Positions 25,115 to 38,458 of a stretch of DNA of 64,000 nucleotides are shown one piece after another (positions within the stretch are counted from its first letter, which is position 1; each line of letters opens with the position of its first letter). The notes under the pieces were generated by a model, which was not told the DNA's origin, made no database searches, and saw only the letters and a program-made list of their open reading frames with translations. A program made the translations under genes and the position numbers. Origin of the DNA: Jiangella asiatica (GTDB taxonomy: Bacteria; Actinomycetota; Actinomycetes; Jiangellales; Jiangellaceae); contig NZ_SMKZ01000028.1 in the NCBI RefSeq assembly GCF_004349065.1, positions 20,023 through 84,022 on the forward strand, written 5' to 3'.

Positions 25115-27088
25115 TCAACGCATCCGGAAGTCGTAGCCGGCCGGGACCGGCTCGCCCGGATGGACCTGGAGCCAGAGGTCGCTAAGGGACGTGTCACCCT
25201 CCCGCAGGTCCGGGATCACGATGCCGCGGTCGAGTATCCGCGCCGCCCGGTCGCGACGGCCGCACGCGAGGGCTGCCCGAGCCTCGAGGAGAGCGATCCG
25301 GCCCTGTTCCCGCACGGGCGCGGGCACGGCGTCGAGCAGTCGCAGGGCGCCCGCGGCGTCTTCGGCGTCAAGGGCGGCCGCCATCGCCTCGACGACGAGG
25401 GTGGGTTCGGCCGGGGTCATCGCCGCGGCCTTGCCGAGCAGGTCGGCGGCAACGGTGCGGTCTCCCTGCTCACCGGCGATGCGGCCGAGGCCCCGGAGGG
25501 CCCACGCGCTCGGGCGGTGGGCCAGCGAAGACCGGTAGTACGCGCCGGCCAAGGCAAGGTCGCCGGTGGCATGGGCCAGCACACCGAGATGGTAGTCGCG
25601 GGCCCACGACGGGTCGGCTCGCGTCAGCAGCGACTCCCAGACCTCGCCGACCATGTAGGAGCGGGGCGGGACCTGCGGATCCGCGTCCAGCAGGGCGCGC
25701 CGGGCTGATGCCGGGTCTTGGACAAGATCGTGCCACAGCTGCTGCTCGGGGCCGATCGTTCCGATGGAGAAGGGGACGCCGGTCTCGTCGATCCAGGCTC
25801 GGCCGGTGCGGGCGCGGACCACCCGTTCCAGCGCCCCCCACCCGCTCCCGGTGCAGATGGTCGTGCTCGGGGCTACGTCGGCATCGGCCTCGGCCTGTTC
25901 CAGCATCTCGGCCAGTGCCTCGGCGGAGGCGACCCGGTCCATTCTGCTGTCCACGTGCTCGATGGCGGCGTGCCAGTCGTCGCCGTGCACGACAGCCGGG
26001 TCGGCAGCGACGTCTCCGTAGGCTTCGACCCACGACCAGGTCGCGCCCGCCGGCATCGCGAGATGCTCGAACTGGGTGGCGGCGAGGCCGGCCTGGATCT
26101 CCAGGTAGTTCCCGCCCTCAGGCGACAGCCAGCGCTGCCAGCGGCGTCCTCCCGCCTCGGTGCCCCAGCAGAACATCTTGCGTCCGGGCAGCCTTCTGGT
26201 CGACACCTGCGCCAGACCGTGACCGGAAGCGTCCACGGCGGCGATCCACGGCCGGGGTCGGTCCAGCACGAAGAAGTGGTCGGCGGCGTGCGCGCTCTGC
26301 GACGGCCGGGTGCGGTCGGCCGGGGAGTGCCCGGGCACCGGAACCTCCCGGACAGTGCCGTCGTAGGAGGTGGCGTAGGCGTGGGTCGCGGGAACGATGA
26401 CCCGCACGTCCGGCCGCTCCGGTACTGCGGCGTTGGACCACCAGTACATGGGAACGGCTTCGTCGTTCGGGTTCTGGATCCTGACGTGGACGACCAGCGC
26501 CCTCGAGCCGGGGGCAAGCCGGGCGTCGACCTGGTACACCACCCGGCGCAACCGTTCGAACTCCCACATCCGCAGGCTGGGCACACCGTCCGCGCCGGCC
26601 ACCGAAGCGGCGTGCATGGGCGACACGGTGTGTGGGCTGTGGCCCCTGGTGCCGATGTTCCACTCCACGCCGCCGGCGAACCAGGCATTGCGCAGGGCGA
26701 GGTTGGCCGGTTGCACGACCGGGTTGCGGTAGAGAAGCTCGCGCCCGGTGCCGACGTCGGTCAACGACCAGAGCCTGCCACCCAGCTGGGGCAGGAACGT
26801 CGCGCGCAGGTGCTCGTTCTCCAGGACCACACACGTGAGATCGGTGTCCACCCGATCGCGGCCGTACCAGTTCTGCATCAGGTACGGGTGCATCGACCTG
26901 GGCCAGCCGAACGAGGCACCCTCACGGATCCGGTCCGGCAGGTCGTCGGTGAGTTCGAACGGCGCCTCGAGCGTCCGGTCGACCAGCGGGACCGGATCGT
27001 CCGGGGGGACCGGTGCGCACGGCAGCCGCATCGTGGTGACGCGGAGCACGCTGGCGCCGCGCTCGGCCACCAGATGCCGGCGCGTCAC
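25115..27088 (-). CDS. DUF5107 domain protein with C-terminal TPR-like repeats
   Basis: 657 aa, GTG at 27088 overlapping the permease stop (GTGA). Residues about 60-400 form the beta-sandwich of DUF5107: CVVLENEHLRATFLPQLGGRLWSL, ELLYRNPVVQPANLALRNAWFAGGVEWNIG, and PRPWIAAVDASGHGLAQVST. After about residue 480, helical repeats (WALRGLGRIAGEQGDRTVAADLLGKAAAM) resemble tetratricopeptides. DUF5107 proteins accompany glycan utilisation genes and resemble galactose-mutarotase-like folds; a sugar-binding or hydrolytic role in the cytoplasm is inferred. It sits between the transporter and the GH172-like enzyme. Confidence 0.75.
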   Translation of the reverse strand: MTRRHLVAERGASVLRVTTMRLPCAPVPPDDPVPLVDRTLEAPFELTDDLPDRIREGASFGWPRSMHPYLMQNWYGRDRVDTDLTCVVLENEHLRATFLPQLGGRLWSLTDVGTGRELLYRNPVVQPANLALRNAWFAGGVEWNIGTRGHSPHTVSPMHAASVAGADGVPSLRMWEFERLRRVVYQVDARLAPGSRALVVHVRIQNPNDEAVPMYWWSNAAVPERPDVRVIVPATHAYATSYDGTVREVPVPGHSPADRTRPSQSAHAADHFFVLDRPRPWIAAVDASGHGLAQVSTRRLPGRKMFCWGTEAGGRRWQRWLSPEGGNYLEIQAGLAATQFEHLAMPAGATWSWVEAYGDVAADPAVVHGDDWHAAIEHVDSRMDRVASAEALAEMLEQAEADADVAPSTTICTGSGWGALERVVRARTGRAWIDETGVPFSIGTIGPEQQLWHDLVQDPASARRALLDADPQVPPRSYMVGEVWESLLTRADPSWARDYHLGVLAHATGDLALAGAYYRSSLAHRPSAWALRGLGRIAGEQGDRTVAADLLGKAAAMTPAEPTLVVEAMAAALDAEDAAGALRLLDAVPAPVREQGRIALLEARAALACGRRDRAARILDRGIVIPDLREGDTSLSDLWLQVHPGEPVPAGYDFRMR

Positions 27089-27996
27089 TTGTTGGCTCCG
27101 ACCGTCATGCCCTCGATGATCCGGCGACCCAGCCAGATGTAGGCGGCGAGCACCGGGAGCAGGATGATGCACACCCCGGCCATCAGCTGGCCGTAGTCGG
27201 CGCCGGCATACTGCTGTTTCGCCATGAAGTTCAGCAGCGCCAGCGGCAGCGTCTCATGGTCCGTGCTCTGGATCAGTACCAGCGCGATGAAGGTTTCGGC
27301 CCAGAGCCAGACGAGGTTGAGGATCAGCGCGGTGACCATTCCCGAACGTGCCAGCGGCAGGACGATCCGGAAGAAGGCCGCGAACGTGCCGGCGCCGTCG
27401 AGGGACGCGGCTTCCTCGAGTTCGTCCGGAATCGACCGGAAGAAGCCGGCGAGCAGGAAAATGGTGAACGGCAGGTTCAGGCCGACGTAGACCACGATCA
27501 GACCCTGTAAGGAATTCAGCAGGTTCAGGTTCTCCACGACGACGAACAGCGGAATCACGATGACCTGGACGGGCACACCGATGCCGACAGCGATGTAGAG
27601 CAGCATCGTCTCCGACATCCGGGTATTGGTCTTCGCCAGGATGTAGGCGGCCGGAGCCGACAGCGCGATGATGGCGACGGCCGATGTCGCACAGACGATC
27701 ACCGAGTTCAGGATGGCGTTGCCGAAGCCGGACGTCACCCAGGCGTTGGCGTAGTTCTCGAGGTGCAGCGCGGCCGGCAGGCTCCACGGATTGGCGAAGA
27801 TCTCCGAGTGCGTCCGCACGGAGTTGACGAACATCCAGGCGAAGATGGCCAGGTTGAACGCGACCAGGAGCCACACCAGCAGATTGGCGACCTTGCGGCC
27901 CGGAGAGGTCCTCATGCGAGCCGAGCGGCTGTGCCGGAACACACCCATCTTCCGTGGGTTCGGCTTCTCGGGAGCAACGACGCCGCTGAGGGACAT
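27085..27996 (-). CDS. carbohydrate ABC transporter permease (MalG type)
   Basis: About 303 aa. Two in-frame ATGs exist (28002 and 27996); the second has GAGAGG at 6 nt and is preferred. Six hydrophobic segments follow a basic N-terminus. The EAA loop is ELEEAASLDGAGTFAAFFRIVLP. The end IIEGMTVGANK matches CUT1 MalG-type permeases. It pairs with the permease at 28049 and the lipoprotein at 29011; again no ATPase is encoded nearby. Confidence 0.9.
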   Translation of the reverse strand: MSLSGVVAPEKPNPRKMGVFRHSRSARMRTSPGRKVANLLVWLLVAFNLAIFAWMFVNSVRTHSEIFANPWSLPAALHLENYANAWVTSGFGNAILNSVIVCATSAVAIIALSAPAAYILAKTNTRMSETMLLYIAVGIGVPVQVIVIPLFVVVENLNLLNSLQGLIVVYVGLNLPFTIFLLAGFFRSIPDELEEAASLDGAGTFAAFFRIVLPLARSGMVTALILNLVWLWAETFIALVLIQSTDHETLPLALLNFMAKQQYAGADYGQLMAGVCIILLPVLAAYIWLGRRIIEGMTVGANK

Positions 27997-28048
27997 CGAC
28001 ATCCTCTCAAGATCGTAGGGGGTTCATCATGGGGCCGAGCCGTCGCGG

Positions 28049-29014
28049 CTAGAGCTGGACGGCATCGCGTGAGTTGAGTCTGCGGAGTAGGGCGACCAGC
28101 ACGATGATGGCGATCAACGTGACGGCGGCCGATGCCGAGGCGTATCCCAGCTGATATGTCGGTGCCCGGCCGCCGAAGGTCTTGCCGTACACGAACAGCG
28201 CCGTGTTCCAGACCCCGACCGGTGGGAGATCGTTCGTCGTTCCGCCGAAGGCGAGGATGAAGTCGAAGATCTTCAGTGAACTCACCGTCCACAGCACCAT
28301 GGCGGTGGAGATCACGTCCCAGGTGAGAGGGAAGGTGACGTACCGGAAGCGCTGCCAGGCCGACGCCCCGGCAAGTTCACACTCCTCGTACAGGTACGGC
28401 GGGATCTGGTCGACGCCGGCCATGATGATCGTGACGTAGAGCCCGGTGCTCATCCAGATCATGCCCATGCACACGATCAGCCACAGATGCTCGCCCAGCA
28501 GGTTCGGGGTGGAGCTGAATCCCACGCCGTGCAAGAAGCTGTCGAGCAGGCCGCGCTGCTGGAACAGGAAGCCCCAGAAGATCGCCAGCACGATCGGCGA
28601 GACGATCGATGGAAAGAACAGAACCGCGCGGGCGAACCGCTTTCCGGCCATGTCCCGCAGCACCATCGTCAGGGCGAAGCTGAACGCGAACACCGCCAGC
28701 CCGACCCCCACCAGGATGACGAAGGTGTTCCACAGTGCCGAGTGGAACACCTCGTCGCGCCACAGGAGTTCGAAGTTCCCCAGGCCGCGCCACTTCATCT
28801 CGCCGATGCCGTCCCAGGAGTACAGCGACACCCAGAACGACGCCACCGTCGGCGCGATCATGAAGATGGTGTAGACGACCAGCGCGGGCAGCAGGAACGG
28901 CCAGAACATGCGCCGACGCCGCCGCTCCAGAGGTGTACTGGCCCGTTTGCGGGGCGCCGGCAGCGGCCGACTTGCCTCAGCCGGTGCCGGCGCCCCGGTG
29001 GCGAACACGGTCAC
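28049..29014 (-). CDS. carbohydrate ABC transporter permease (MalF/UgpA type)
   Basis: 321 aa from a GTG at 29014 that overlaps the stop of the binding protein. The cytoplasmic start is rich in Arg, Pro and Ala, followed by six membrane helices beginning FWPFLLPALVVYTIFMIAP. The ATPase-contact loop YLYEECELAGASAWQRFRYVTFP keeps the Gly of the EAA motif, but the usual EAA reads ECE. It should still form the import channel with its partner 52 nt downstream. Confidence 0.9.
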   Translation of the reverse strand: MTVFATGAPAPAEASRPLPAPRKRASTPLERRRRRMFWPFLLPALVVYTIFMIAPTVASFWVSLYSWDGIGEMKWRGLGNFELLWRDEVFHSALWNTFVILVGVGLAVFAFSFALTMVLRDMAGKRFARAVLFFPSIVSPIVLAIFWGFLFQQRGLLDSFLHGVGFSSTPNLLGEHLWLIVCMGMIWMSTGLYVTIIMAGVDQIPPYLYEECELAGASAWQRFRYVTFPLTWDVISTAMVLWTVSSLKIFDFILAFGGTTNDLPPVGVWNTALFVYGKTFGGRAPTYQLGYASASAAVTLIAIIVLVALLRRLNSRDAVQL

Positions 29015-30303
29015 TGGCCCTGCCGCGCCCAGTAGTCGGCCTGTGCGCTGACGAGCTGGTCCACCATCGTCTCCGGGGTGATCTCACCCGTCATCAGCTG
29101 CTTGTTGATCGGCTCGAACACCTCGGTGACGTAACCCGGGTAGTCACCGTCGACGCCGTCGTACACCCGGACGACGCTGGTCTCCTCCATGATCCGCTTG
29201 GTGTCGGCGATGTCCGGCGGGGCCTCGAGGTCCATCCGGGTCACCAGCTGCAGGGCATCCTGCGTCAGCGCCGTCATCACGTCTTTACGCGTCAGCCAGG
29301 CGAGGAACTGCTCGGCCTGCTCCGGATGCTCCGCGTCCGTGGGGATGGCGAACCCGGTGACGTCGGACTGGGTGAACTGGCCGGCCGAACCCTCGGGGAA
29401 GGCGAACTGCCGGTACTCGAAGTTCCCGGTGGTCGAGTTCTTCGTCTCCTGCGGCGCCCAGGAACCCATCAGCAGAATGTCGGACTCACCGGCCGCCCAC
29501 CGCTCCTGAATCTGCGGGAACTTGGACCCGAACGAACCCTCCGCCCAGACGTCGTCGGCCGGCAGCTGGGCGATCTGCTCCAACGCGGCGGCTACCTGGG
29601 GCGAGCGCCATGCCTCCCCGGTCTCGTCGGCGATCAGCTCGCTGAACCCGCCCTCGCCGAGCTCGTTGATCAGCGCGTTCGAGGTCCACACCCCGAGGTA
29701 GGCGCCGATGTCGCCGTCGACGGCGACCGGGCCGGAGCCGCGCGCGACCTTCAGGCCCTGGAGCATCGCCATGAAGTCCGGCCACGTCTGTGGCGGCGAC
29801 TCGGCGAGTTCTGGATGCGACGCGCCGTCGTAGAAGAAGCTGTACGCCAGGGTGATGGTCGGCAGCATGAAAGGCCCGTCGAGCGAATCGGCAGTGATGA
29901 GCGACCCGTAGTCGCCCAGCACCTCGCCCACGGTCGCGTTCTCGCCGGGTACCTCAGCCTCGAACACGGCACTGAGGTCTCTGGCCGCGTCGGCGGAGAC
30001 CAGCGTGGCGCGGATGGCGCTGCTCGACGAGTCCACCAGATCCGGCACGTCACCACTGCGCAGCAGCGGCCGGACCTTCTGCAGCACCTGCCTGCCCTGC
30101 CACTCGACCTCGACCTCGATGCCGGTCTCGGCGGTGAAGGACTCGATCGCGTCCTCGAGGACGGCGGCCTGTGGCTCGTCCTTCTCCCACTGCGACCAGT
30201 AGGTGATCGTGTCGTCACCGCCATCCCCGCCCTCGGCCGAGGAACACGCCCCCGTCAGTAGCAGGCAGACGCCTACCAGCGTGGTCAGGTACTTCCTGGT
30301 CAT
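29011..30303 (-). CDS. extracellular sugar-binding lipoprotein
   Basis: 430 aa from the ATG at 30303 (GGAG 7 nt before it). The alternative ATG 33 nt upstream would include the ribosome site. MTRKYLTTLVGVCLLLTGAC is a lipoprotein signal with lipobox LTGAC. The body is a family-1 solute-binding protein (TYWSQWEKDEPQAAVLEDAI, GDVPDLVDSSSSAIR, SDVTGFAIPTDAEHPEQAEQFLAWL). It would capture the sugar released by the secreted GH20 encoded just upstream. Confidence 0.9.
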   Translation of the reverse strand: MTRKYLTTLVGVCLLLTGACSSAEGGDGGDDTITYWSQWEKDEPQAAVLEDAIESFTAETGIEVEVEWQGRQVLQKVRPLLRSGDVPDLVDSSSSAIRATLVSADAARDLSAVFEAEVPGENATVGEVLGDYGSLITADSLDGPFMLPTITLAYSFFYDGASHPELAESPPQTWPDFMAMLQGLKVARGSGPVAVDGDIGAYLGVWTSNALINELGEGGFSELIADETGEAWRSPQVAAALEQIAQLPADDVWAEGSFGSKFPQIQERWAAGESDILLMGSWAPQETKNSTTGNFEYRQFAFPEGSAGQFTQSDVTGFAIPTDAEHPEQAEQFLAWLTRKDVMTALTQDALQLVTRMDLEAPPDIADTKRIMEETSVVRVYDGVDGDYPGYVTEVFEPINKQLMTGEITPETMVDQLVSAQADYWARQGQ

Positions 30304-30350
30304 GGTTGTCTCCGAACTGATCTTCCTCTGGGTCATTGCTCAGTTGCCGA

Positions 30351-34208
<3,858 letters not shown>

Positions 34209-34256
34209 TTAAAGCGGTCGCGAGAGCAGTGTCAAGGGTGAGCTAAGCTCCGGTTC

Positions 34257-35291
34257 GTGAGCAGCCCACCCGGCCGGGGCAAGCGGCCCAGCATCAAAGA
34301 TGTCGCCGCCCGCGCTGGCGTGTCGACCAAGACCGTGTCCAACGTCCTGCACGGGCACCCTTACCTCAGCGACAATGTCCGCGAGCGCGTGGAAGCGGCG
34401 ATCACCGAGCTGAACTACCGACCGAACCCGGTCGCGCGGAACCTGCGGGGGGGACGCCTCGGTTTCATCGCGCTGTCAGTTCCAGCGATCTCCATCCCCT
34501 ACTACGCTGAGCTGGCAAGCTGCATCGTGGCCGCGGCACGTGCGCGAGGATTCACCGTCCTGATCGACGAAACAGCAGGCGAGCCGGAACGCGAACGCGA
34601 ACTCCTCACCGCGATCGGACCGCGGCTGGCCGACGGCGTGATCCACACCCCGGTCGCCATCACCGGAGCGAACATGGAGGAGCTCGCCGAGCACGTCGAT
34701 ACGCCGATCGTGCTACTCGGCGAAGCCGCGTTCGGAACCCAGCTCGACCATGTCGTCGTCGACAACACCAGCGCGGCACGAGAAGCCACGGACCACCTTC
34801 TCGGCCTGGGCCGGCGCCGCATAGCTCTTCTCGGTGCCCATCAGGATCTCGCCGAAGACGAACGGCTGAACGGGTATCGGGCAGCCCTGGCCGCGGCGGA
34901 CATCGAACCCGATCCACGCTTCGTGGTTCCGATCGGCGGCGCCCGGCTTTCCGAGGACGGCGCTGAGGCGATGCGCGTGCTCCTGGCACTCCCCGAACCG
35001 CCGGACGCCGTCTTCTGCTACACAGATCTGCTCGCCTACGGCGCGATGCGCGTACTTCTCGCAGCCGACCATCGCATCCCCCGGGACGTCGCCGTCATCG
35101 GATTCGACGACCTCGATGTGTCGGCACAGATCACACCCGCGCTGTCCAGCATCGCACCGGACAAGCAAGCGATCGCACATGCCGCTGTCGACCGCATCGT
35201 CGCCCGTCTCTCCAATAGGAACCAGCAGCCGCAAACCACCACGATCCCACACCGCCTCGTGATCCGAGCGTCCACCGCCACCGACCAGTGA
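34257..35291 (+). CDS. LacI family transcriptional regulator
   Basis: 344 aa, GTG start with no ribosome site. TAAGCT (34244-34249) stands 7 nt before it, so the message may be leaderless. The N-terminus has the LacI helix-turn-helix IKDVAARAGVSTKTVSNVLHG and the hinge helix NYRPNPVARNLRGG. The periplasmic-binding-like domain follows (VAVIGFDDLDVSAQITPALSSI). It is divergent from the GH20 operon and should repress it until a hexosamine-containing sugar binds. The palindrome at 34177 is the obvious operator. Confidence 0.9.
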   Translation: MSSPPGRGKRPSIKDVAARAGVSTKTVSNVLHGHPYLSDNVRERVEAAITELNYRPNPVARNLRGGRLGFIALSVPAISIPYYAELASCIVAAARARGFTVLIDETAGEPERERELLTAIGPRLADGVIHTPVAITGANMEELAEHVDTPIVLLGEAAFGTQLDHVVVDNTSAAREATDHLLGLGRRRIALLGAHQDLAEDERLNGYRAALAAADIEPDPRFVVPIGGARLSEDGAEAMRVLLALPEPPDAVFCYTDLLAYGAMRVLLAADHRIPRDVAVIGFDDLDVSAQITPALSSIAPDKQAIAHAAVDRIVARLSNRNQQPQTTTIPHRLVIRASTATDQ

Positions 35292-35318
35292 GCGCGGGCT
35301 GAGGATCACCCGTTTCGC

Positions 35319-35784
35319 TCACACCACCGGCCGGTGTTCGTCGGCTCCACCAGCCGTCCGGTTCCGGGCGACGGCCTGGCTGGCCGCCGGCGAGCCGACG
35401 CCACCACTTTCTCGTTCGGCGCGCTGCCCGGCATCAGCCGCTCCAGTGATGCCCGGAAGGCGGCGTCGTCGGCGATGATGACGGTGAGCGAACGCTCGGT
35501 GTCGTTGAGCTCGGCCAGCGGTGAATCCGGTGCTTGCCAGGACCTGCTCAGGTGCGACGGTGAACAGGTCGAACCGCTGGTTGCCCGGCAAACGCCATGA
35601 CTGGAGCCCCGACGACCCCGCCGGCCAGGACCTCACCGCAGTCCGGCCCATCCGCGACGAGATCGAACTCGGCGTGCTGACCCTCGGCCGTGTTCCCAGA
35701 CACCCAGCCCGGCGTGGCATGGTGCAGGCATGACGCGATCCGGTGACGACAGAGACACGCTGGACGTGCTCGGGTCTGCCGCAC
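35319..35784 (-). pseudogene. decayed, frameshifted minus-strand gene, unrecognised
   Basis: Coding-like peptides appear in different minus-strand frames in the right order: HAEFDLVADGPDCGEVLAGG, then NQRFDLFTVAPEQVLA, then LAELNDTERSLTVIIADDAA and FRASLERLMPGSAPN before a stop near the LacI gene end. At least two frameshifts separate them. I do not recognise the family. The region lies between the LacI gene and an IS3 element. Confidence 0.35.
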
Positions 35785-35803
35785 GGATAGGTGACAGCGG
35801 GTC

Positions 35804-36693
35804 TCAGGCGGCGAGTGCGACCTGAGTGGTGTTGATGGTCTCGTACTCGATCGGGGTGAGGCGTCCGAGGCGGGCTTGGCGGCGGCGTCGGTGGTAGGTG
35901 CGTTCGATCCAGGTGATGATCGCGATGCGTAGTTCGTGGCGGGTGGCCCAGCGTCGCGTGTCCAGGACGTTCTTCTGCAGCAGCGAGAAGAACGACTCCA
36001 TGGCGGCGTTGTCGCCGGCGGAGGCGACCTGGCCCATCGATCCGATCAGGTCGTGGCGGGCCAGCTCGCGCAGGAACCGCCGGGACCGGAACTGCGACCC
36101 GCGATCGGAGTGCACGATGCAGCCGGCCACGTCACCGCCGCGGCGCGTCACGGCGCTGGCCCGGGCGTCGACGGCCAAGTCCGACTTCATCCGGTTGCTG
36201 ATCGAGTAGCCCACGATCGGGTTCGAGTACACGTCCTTGACCGCGCACAGGTAGAGCTTGCCCTCACCGGTGGGGTGTTCGGTGATGTCGGTCAGCCATA
36301 GCTCGTTCGGCCGGTCCGCGGTGAAGTCCCGGCGCACGAGGTCGTCGTGCGAGGGCGGTCCGGGGCGTTTGCCGTTCGTGCCGCGCTTCTTGCCGAACAC
36401 GCTCCACCAGCCGCCGGCGGCGCAGATCCGCCACATCGTCCGGTCGCACGCGACGTGATCGGCGTCGCGGCCTCGTCACGCAGCAGCCGGTAACCGAACT
36501 CCGGGTCGTCGCGGTGGGCGTCGAACAACGCGTTGGCCAGATACGCCTGCGCCAGTTCACGGGCCGTGACCGGCTGGGTGAGCCACCGGTAGTGGGGCTG
36601 GCGGGCGAGTTTCAGGACCCGGCAGGTCACCGCGACCGGCACCCGGACAGCGGCGTCGGCGGCGGCAAGATCACGGACCAGCGGATAGATCAT
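35804..36693 (-). pseudogene. IS3 orfB transposase with internal frameshift
   Basis: It starts at an ATG at 36693 overlapping the orfA stop (AAAATGA, the usual slippage point). The first part reads RVLKLARQPHYRWL and FGYRLLRDEA. One base is missing near 36466; reading then continues in another frame as DHVACDRTMWRICAAGGWWS. The DDE catalytic core is complete after the shift: Asp in WLTDITEH, Asp in VHSDRGSQF and Glu in NAAMESFFSLLQ. Because the HTH-like part and the DDE domain lie in different frames, no full transposase can be made. Confidence 0.8.
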
Positions 36694-36986
36694 TTTCCCG
36701 GCAGGTGTGCCTGGGCGAAATAGGCGGCGGCGCGGCGCAGGACCTCATTCTCCTGCTCCAGCAGCCGGTTACGGCGCCTCAACTCGCGCAACTCTGCCGA
36801 CTCCGACGCGGTCGTCCCGGGCCGGTGCCCGTCCTCCACATCGGCAGCATGCAACCAGTTACGCAGACACGACTCGCTGATCCCGAAGTCCTTCGCGATC
36901 TGCGCGATCGGAGCCGCACCACGACGGGCCACGGCCACGACGTCGTCGCGGAACTCCTTGGGATGGGGTCTGGGCACGTTCGACAT
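36690..36986 (-). CDS. IS3 orfA (helix-turn-helix subunit)
   Basis: 98 aa from the ATG at 36986 (a longer start at 37013 exists). RPHPKEFRDDVVAVARRGAAP and IAQIAKDFGISESCLRNWLHAAD form the DNA-binding helix-turn-helix of IS3 OrfA. The C-terminal RELRRRNRLLEQENEVLRRA is a leucine-zipper-like coiled coil. It ends in GGAAAATGA, where ribosomes can shift -1 into orfB. Confidence 0.85.
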   Translation of the reverse strand: MSNVPRPHPKEFRDDVVAVARRGAAPIAQIAKDFGISESCLRNWLHAADVEDGHRPGTTASESAELRELRRRNRLLEQENEVLRRAAAYFAQAHLPGK

Positions 36987-37055
36987 CCTCTCAGCGGCAC
37001 CACGCGGCACCACAGATCAGGTGTCACCCACTCGTGCAGCAGACCCCTTCTATCG

Positions 37056-37559
37056 TCAAGGTTTGTCGTGCCGGTCGATGGAGCGATCCAGCCATCGGCC
37101 GTCTCTCATGACCGTACGGCCGACGAATTCGTGGACACCGTTCCAAACCTGGATGCGGCTGGGTTGCAGACGCAGGAAGACGAACATGCCAGCCGGGCGG
37201 GTACGCGGGTCCGTGGACACCTTGGCGTATCGCTCGGCGATGTCAACGCTAATGTCGGGGACATCGATCAGCGAAGCGCCGGTGTCGACCATGACGACGT
37301 CCGTGGTGTCACCGACAGCGACCCTGGCTTGCGTATTGGATTTGATGTTGGCAACAGTCCTGCTCTTGGTAAACGTCGCGGTGTACAGGGCCGAACCATC
37401 CCAGACGTAGGCGACTGGGATCATGTGCGCGCCCCGACCGTCGCTGGCGGTGGCCAGCCACATCTGGAAGCCAGACTCCAGCCGCCGGCGAGCATAGGTC
37501 CGCCGCTCGGCCAAACCGCGCGGCACGGGTATCGAGGTGATTTCTGCGTCAGGGAGCAC
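37056..37559 (-). CDS. pyridoxamine 5'-phosphate oxidase-fold (PPOX) family protein
   Basis: 167 aa, GTG at 37559 with GAGG about 8 nt upstream. The split-barrel flavin-binding fold is suggested by FQMWLATASDGRGAHMIPVAYVWDGSALYTATF, then SRTVANIKSNTQARVAVGDT, the pattern of F420- or FMN-dependent PPOX proteins. It may reduce or oxidise a small cofactor-like substrate or bind haem. It stands alone between two mobile elements, so it may be a passenger. Confidence 0.75.
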   Translation of the reverse strand: MLPDAEITSIPVPRGLAERRTYARRRLESGFQMWLATASDGRGAHMIPVAYVWDGSALYTATFTKSRTVANIKSNTQARVAVGDTTDVVMVDTGASLIDVPDISVDIAERYAKVSTDPRTRPAGMFVFLRLQPSRIQVWNGVHEFVGRTVMRDGRWLDRSIDRHDKP

Positions 37560-37756
37560 AGCGTTTCCTCACATATACGTAGGTTGGTTCCCCCTGCGGA
37601 GGACTTCTACCTCTGAGACGAACGACGTACCGCTCGACTCGACATATCACTGGCAATCCTGAACGGGGCCCGCCGCCGCAGGTCGACATCTTGACTCCTA
37701 CGAGTGCCGCCCACGTCGTGACGTGACCACGCTTTAGGCGGCGCTGGTTGATTTCT

Positions 37757-37856
37757 CCGGTGAGTTCTGGCCCCACCCTTGGATGAGTTTTGGCCCCCTA
37801 CTCTGGGCGGGTCGACAGGTGTTGTTGGAACGAGTTTTGGCCCCACTTGTTGATCT
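37757..37856 (-). repeat. inverted copy of the IS21-type end found at 16865-16980
   Basis: Reading the minus strand, three GGGGCCAAAACTC-like units recur in the same order and spacing as at 16889-16972. The intervening TTGGAACGAGTTTTGGCC string is shared too. No istB sequence is attached; IS1182-type debris begins within about 10 nt. Confidence 0.65.
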
Positions 37857-37866
37857 TTCTCAGGGG

Positions 37867-38440
37867 TCAGGGGTCGGCTGGCCGGGCCAGGACTTCGCCG
37901 TGTCGGTGGCCGGCTGCGGTGAACTGCAGGGCGTCGAGGAACGCGCCGAGGCAGGCGGTGTGGTGGTGGCCGCGGCCAGCGCCTGCCGGGGATGGGCGCC
38001 GTTGTTCTGTGCTGGCTGGTCGAGCATCAGGGTAGTTCAGTGCGTCCGAAAGGTTGCCCGCCACGTTGGCGGCGGTGATGACCTGGTGTTCCCCGTCAAC
38101 GACGGCCTGCGCGTTGCATGCCTGGATATAGGCGCCGTCACTGTTCTTCATGATCCGCCAGTCGGATCGGTGAAGTTGGCCTGCGCTCTGGGCTTGGGCC
38201 GCGCTGCCGCAGCAGCCTTCCGGCCGGCGTCGGTGACGGCCTGCTCATCGCTGGTGCCGGTGCGATCCCACGGCGGCGTTCCTTGTCGGGGGCATGCTTG
38301 CGAGCCTTGTCGGCGGCCTTGGCTCGATCTGCGCGCCGGCGGGTTCGGGGTTGGAGTCCCTGATGGCGCACCACCAGTGACCAGCGGCGGAGTCCCTTGC
38401 GGGCCTGCCGCTTCGTCGTTCTCGAGGCCGATCCGATTCG
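37867..38440 (-). pseudogene. fragments of an IS1182-type transposase
   Basis: In one minus-strand frame RKAAAAARPKPRAQANFTDP precedes, and in another the sequence continues MKNSDGAYIQACNAQAVVDG-EHQVITAANVAGN. This is the region of IS1182-like transposases around the first catalytic Asp (NAQAVVD). Frames change at least once near 38150, and both ends of the protein are missing. Non-functional. Confidence 0.55.
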
Positions 38441-38458
38441 CCCCTGATGAACCGGTGA

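Larger units (their letters stand above)
35790..37028 (-). mobile_element. IS3-family insertion sequence (about 1.24 kb)
   Basis: The two ends share GGTGACA (35790-35796) and TGTCACC (37022-37028) as short imperfect inverted repeats, and the interval holds orfA and orfB in the usual overlapping order. The length suits IS3 elements. No target duplication is obvious. OrfB carries an internal frameshift, so this copy is probably inactive. Confidence 0.7.

Noticed and set aside
35790..37028. Target site duplication for the IS3 element
   Set aside because: Flanking 3-5 bp do not match on the two sides at the proposed ends.
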